Shown here piece after piece: positions 44,741 to 47,521 of a DNA stretch of 47,521 nt. The position numbers and the translations under genes were made by a program. The stretch is from an uncultured Roseovarius sp. (GTDB taxonomy: Bacteria; Pseudomonadota; Alphaproteobacteria; Rhodobacterales; Rhodobacteraceae), in assembly GCF_913054395.1 (NCBI RefSeq), contig NZ_CAJXIP010000013.1:1-47521 (forward strand), given 5' to 3'. Position 1 is the first letter of the stretch. Every line of letters begins with the position of its first letter. The notes under the pieces are model-generated. The model searched no databases and was not told the DNA's origin. It saw only the letters and a program-made list of their open reading frames with translations.

Positions 44741-45949
44741 CTACTCTGCGGGGGTCGCTTTGCCTTCGGTCTGACCCTCGGCCTTGCGCACCTCTTCAAG
44801 CCAGAGACTATGGTGCTCGCGTGCCCATTGCTCTTCGACCTCGCCCGACCCCATCGCGTCATAGGCGCCTTCCATCCCGACCGAGCCGATATAGATATGC
44901 GCCAGGATGATCGCCATCAGGACAAAGGCCATCATCGAATGCCAGAGCGTCGCAAGCTGCATTTCCTCATGCGGCGCAAGCATCACCGGCAATTCGCCAA
45001 AGCCAAGCGCCTGCGGCAGGCCGGTCTGATTGAGGATGGCGAAGGTCTTGGCGAACATCGGCATCTCGAACGGGAACAAAAGCGACAGGCCCGTCACCGA
45101 GATCGAGGCGCCAAACAGGATCACCGCCCAAAAGATCATCTTTTGGCCAGCATTGAACTTTTTGGCAGGCGGGTGGACGCCCTTCTTGAAGATGCCGCCG
45201 CCAACGGCGATCCATTTCAGATCGGTCTTGTTGGGGATGTTGTGCATGACCCACATGACAAACACCATCACGAGACCGATCATGAAGGCCCATGAGATAT
45301 TGTTATGCACCCATTTCGACGCAATCGCGAGGGTCGAGAACGCCTCATGCCCAAAAGCGGGAATAAGGACCTTGCGGCCAAACAGCGTGATCAGCCCGGT
45401 AATGCCAAGCACCACGAATGAGCCGGCCATAAGCCAGTGGCCAAAGCGCTCGACCGCCTGAAAGCGAGTCACGGTACGCCCGGTCTTTTCGCCGTCGATG
45501 CGGATACGGCCACGCAACAGAAAGAACAGCGCCAGCAACACGATGGTGCCACCAAGGAGATAGGCGCCGTATGTCGCCAGCGGCCCCTGGCGGAATTCCA
45601 GCCATCTCATCCCACCATCCTGAATCAGGACGCGGGCCTCGGGGCCACCGGCCGAGACTTTGACATCGGAAAGCCCATAGCGCAGGCCGCGCCAGACCTC
45701 GGCATCCGATGTGCCGCCAAGCGTGCCAAGCTGATTTGCAACCCCGGCGGCGTTGTCGGGATCGCCCGTCGCGCCGGAGCGGAATGAATCGTCAATCTTC
45801 TCGCCACGTTGCCGGGCAAGGATATCGTCCAGTGTCTGCGCCCCACCGGTCGCCGAACGGTCCGGTTGCGGCACCTCGACCGCCTCTTGCGCGGCCAGCG
45901 GCACCGTCAGGAAAAGAGACACCAGTAGTGTCATGATAATGCGGGTCAT
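44741..45949 (-). CDS. fdhC: Formate dehydrogenase gamma subunit, cytochrome b
   Basis: 402 residues. A signal-like N-terminus (MTRIIMTLLVSLFLTVPLAAQ) and a periplasmic stretch of about 110 residues precede four membrane helices of the cytochrome b556 type. Likely haem His residues lie in FGHWLMAGSF, SKWVHNNISW, VMWVMHNIPN and ATLWHSMMAFVLMAIILAHIY (in part). The subunit anchors the alpha-beta catalytic dimer to the inner membrane and passes electrons to quinone or another carrier. A repeated ATGACCCGC upstream (45964 and 45949) makes two starts possible; 45949 keeps the signal sequence. Confidence 0.92.
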   Translation of the reverse strand: MTRIIMTLLVSLFLTVPLAAQEAVEVPQPDRSATGGAQTLDDILARQRGEKIDDSFRSGATGDPDNAAGVANQLGTLGGTSDAEVWRGLRYGLSDVKVSAGGPEARVLIQDGGMRWLEFRQGPLATYGAYLLGGTIVLLALFFLLRGRIRIDGEKTGRTVTRFQAVERFGHWLMAGSFVVLGITGLITLFGRKVLIPAFGHEAFSTLAIASKWVHNNISWAFMIGLVMVFVMWVMHNIPNKTDLKWIAVGGGIFKKGVHPPAKKFNAGQKMIFWAVILFGASISVTGLSLLFPFEMPMFAKTFAILNQTGLPQALGFGELPVMLAPHEEMQLATLWHSMMAFVLMAIILAHIYIGSVGMEGAYDAMGSGEVEEQWAREHHSLWLEEVRKAEGQTEGKATPAE

Positions 45950-45988
45950 CGCGGGTCATCCTGTCTGGGAATTTCAAACATTGGCAAG

Positions 45989-46012
45989 GTGGGCGACTTA
46001 ACCGTCGCCCAC
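45989..46012 (-). other. Hairpin between fdhB and fdhC
   Basis: GTGGGCGAC (45989-45997) and GTCGCCCAC (46004-46012) make a perfect 9-bp stem with a 6-base loop in the 116-base fdhB-fdhC gap. No T-run follows on the minus strand. It may stabilise the fdhAB part of the message or lower read-through. Confidence 0.5.
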
Positions 46013-46065
46013 CCGGTCCGAACTGCGGAAGGGCGCACCACAAGGGGTACGCCCCTGACCATCGG

Positions 46066-46659
46066 TCAGCCGCCTTTCTGTTCGTAGGCTGTACCCCAGC
46101 CCCATGCACCGGAACCAAAGCCGCGTGCCACAACACGCTCACGGTAGATCGCGGACACAACGTCCCCGTCACCCGCCAGCAGCGCTTTGGTGGAACACAT
46201 CTCGGCGCAGAGAGGCAGTTTGCCTTCTGCAATCCGGTTGCGGCCGTATTTGGAGAATTCCGCGTTGGAGTGGTTCTCCTCTGGGCCACCGGCACAGAAG
46301 GTACATTTGTCCATCTTGCCACGGCTGCCAAAGTTGCCGGCCTGCGGGTACTGCGGCGCACCAAATGGGCACGCGTAGAAGCAGTAGCCACAACCGATGC
46401 ACAGATCCTTAGAGTGCAGCACCACACCGTCGTCGGTCTGGTAGAAGCAATCCACTGGGCACACGGCCATACAGGGCGCATCCGAACAATGCATACAGGC
46501 GACTGAGATCGACCGTTCACCGGGCTTACCATCGTTGATGGTGACAACACGGCGGCGGTTGATACCCCAAGGTACCTCATGCTCGTTCTTACAGGCAGTG
46601 ACGCAGGCGTTGCATTCAATGCAGCGGTCGGCGTCGCAGAGGAACTTAGCTCTTGCCAT
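46066..46659 (-). CDS. fdhB: Formate dehydrogenase beta subunit, four [4Fe-4S] clusters
   Basis: 197 residues beginning MARAKFLCDADRCIECNACV after AAGGAG. Cys motifs CIECNACVTACKNEH, CMHCSDAPCMAVCP, CIGCGYCFYACPFG and the CTFC/CAEMC set supply sixteen ligands, as in FDH3-type beta subunits. It carries electrons from the alpha subunit to the cytochrome b. No membrane anchor is present. The gene lies 12 bases after fdhA. Codon use, rich in GGT, CGT, AAG and TAC, differs from the GGC/CGC-rich neighbours and suggests selection for high expression. Confidence 0.95.
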   Translation of the reverse strand: MARAKFLCDADRCIECNACVTACKNEHEVPWGINRRRVVTINDGKPGERSISVACMHCSDAPCMAVCPVDCFYQTDDGVVLHSKDLCIGCGYCFYACPFGAPQYPQAGNFGSRGKMDKCTFCAGGPEENHSNAEFSKYGRNRIAEGKLPLCAEMCSTKALLAGDGDVVSAIYRERVVARGFGSGAWGWGTAYEQKGG

Positions 46660-46671
46660 CTTTCTTTCTCC

Positions 46672-47521
46672 TTATGCTGCACTGATGCTGCAGAGAGTAC
46701 ATTTTGTCTCCTGCATTTGCGTGACTGAGTCATAGCCATAGGTCTGAGCGGTGTTCGAGCTTTCGCCCAACACGTAAGGGTCCGCCCCATCCGGGTATTT
46801 GTCCCGAAGGTCCTTGCCCTGGAAATGCCCACCAAAGTGGAACGGCATAAAGGCAACGCCTTCACCGACCCGTTCAGTGACCATGGCCATCACTTTGACC
46901 TTGCCGCCTTCGGGACTTTCGACCCAGACCTGAGCCCCGTCACGAACACCCAAATTGTTGGCATCACGGGTATTGATCTCGACAAACATGTCCTGCTGCA
47001 ATTCCGCCAGCCAGGGGTTGGATCGGGTTTCGTCGCCGCCGCCCTCATATTCGACCAAGCGGCCGGATGTCAGGATGATCGGGAAGTCCTTGGACACGTC
47101 TTTCTTCTGGATCGAGGCATAGAGAGTTGGCAGGCGATAGGCCTGACGGTCCTCGTATGTTGGGTAGTCTTCGACCAGATCGCGACGGTTGGTGTACAGA
47201 GGCTCGCGGTGCGCAGGCACTGGATCCGGGAACGTCCACACAACAGCGCGAGCCTTGGCGTTACCAAATGGCGCACATTCGTGCTTGATTGCAACCCGCT
47301 GGATGCCGCCCGAGAGGTCGGTTTTCCAGTTGGTTTTAGGACCAGCCACCGCATCGATGGATGCACGTTCCTCGTCCGTAAGATCGCCATCCCAACCCAG
47401 ATCCATCAGCATCTGCATGGTGAATTCCGGATACCCGTCCTGGATCTCCGAGTTCACCGAGTAGACGCCATCGGCCAGCAGGTTGTCACCGTCTCGTTCC
47501 CCACCAAATCGGGCACGGAAG
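46672..47521 (-). CDS. fdhA: Formate dehydrogenase alpha subunit (partial, C-terminal part)
   Basis: The frame is open from the window edge and gives 282 C-terminal residues. FPIILTSGRLVEYEGGGDETRSN, EINTRDANNLGVRDGAQVWVESPEGGKVKV and the VGEGVAFMPFHFGGHFQG segment (quoted in parts) are from the molydopterin-dinucleotide-binding domain of formate dehydrogenase catalytic subunits. The GTG at 47457 is internal, not a start. The enzyme oxidises formate to CO2 at a Mo or W bis-MGD centre; the catalytic Sec/Cys and signal region are outside the window. The reading frame ends KCTLCSISAA. It is upstream of fdhB in one operon and shares its codon use. Confidence 0.93.
   Translation of the reverse strand, partial: FRARFGGERDGDNLLADGVYSVNSEIQDGYPEFTMQMLMDLGWDGDLTDEERASIDAVAGPKTNWKTDLSGGIQRVAIKHECAPFGNAKARAVVWTFPDPVPAHREPLYTNRRDLVEDYPTYEDRQAYRLPTLYASIQKKDVSKDFPIILTSGRLVEYEGGGDETRSNPWLAELQQDMFVEINTRDANNLGVRDGAQVWVESPEGGKVKVMAMVTERVGEGVAFMPFHFGGHFQGKDLRDKYPDGADPYVLGESSNTAQTYGYDSVTQMQETKCTLCSISAA

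Noticed and set aside
45792..46865. 357-codon minus-strand ORF crossing fdhA, fdhB and fdhC
   Set aside because: It is in another frame from all three genes, Arg/Thr/Ser-rich and without domains.

Overview
The window is a GC-rich, densely packed chromosomal segment of an alphaproteobacterium, most likely a Rhodobacteraceae (Roseobacter-group) species. This rests on gene content and protein style: a gcvT-gcvH-gcvP operon behind a tandem glycine riboswitch, a CryB/PhrB-type iron-sulfur photolyase, an FDH3-type formate dehydrogenase, Zur/ZnuABC in the alphaproteobacterial layout, and PccR-like and iron-box-like operators. I found no tRNA, rRNA, insertion sequence, prophage or CRISPR array. No gene-free stretch exceeds 300 bases; the longest (about 275-285 bases at 3545-3820, 10759-11037 and 15507-15791) hold a cold-shock leader, a terminator-ended intergenic transcript candidate and the riboswitch.

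Layout. 1-4072: the 5' part of propionyl-CoA carboxylase beta (pccB), a divergent Bcr/CflA-type efflux pump, a 38-codon small ORF, a YkuD L,D-transpeptidase and a cold-shock protein. 4073-8887: the classic tesA / ybbA-ybbP head-to-head group and an inositol-monophosphatase-family phosphatase. 8974-10758: a LuxR-type regulator fused to a degenerate alpha/beta-hydrolase. 11038-16244: glycine cleavage system genes and an NsrR-like Rrf2 regulator. 16329-21571: a gamma-glutamylcyclotransferase-like gene that appears to lack a normal start codon, a DUF2254 membrane protein, gltX, a Tat-exported metallo-beta-lactamase-fold hydrolase and a secreted PHB-depolymerase-like esterase. 21772-24367: a small exported protein coupled to a hybrid histidine kinase. 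24395-29868: nadE, a secreted 18-repeat MORN protein, a photolyase and an SDR. 29934-31731: leuA behind a leucine-rich leader peptide with mutually exclusive hairpins. 31806-33570: a DUF1772 protein, a quinone reductase and a divergent TetR repressor with three operators. 33567-35453: an acyl-CoA synthetase. 35572-38698: znuA divergent from zur-znuC-znuB with Zur-like boxes. 38814-39830: a ferric-iron binding protein with two iron-box-like dyads.

The most interesting region is 39910-47521. A six-gene minus-strand operon encodes formate dehydrogenase alpha (partial), the beta iron-sulfur subunit and the gamma cytochrome b. A secreted WD40 propeller fused to a class I cytochrome c follows, then a 45-residue single-span protein and an AAA+ response regulator whose central domain lacks the sigma-54-contacting GAFTGA loop. 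The genes are separated by 2 bp gaps or overlap from fdhC onward. A membrane histidine kinase converges on the operon from the other side, and its start codon sits directly after a terminator hairpin. I infer a dedicated signal-controlled periplasmic formate oxidation module with its own cytochrome c. The function of the WD40-cytochrome and of the small protein is not established by sequence alone.

Most long ORFs lying opposite real genes are high-GC shadows and have been left out.
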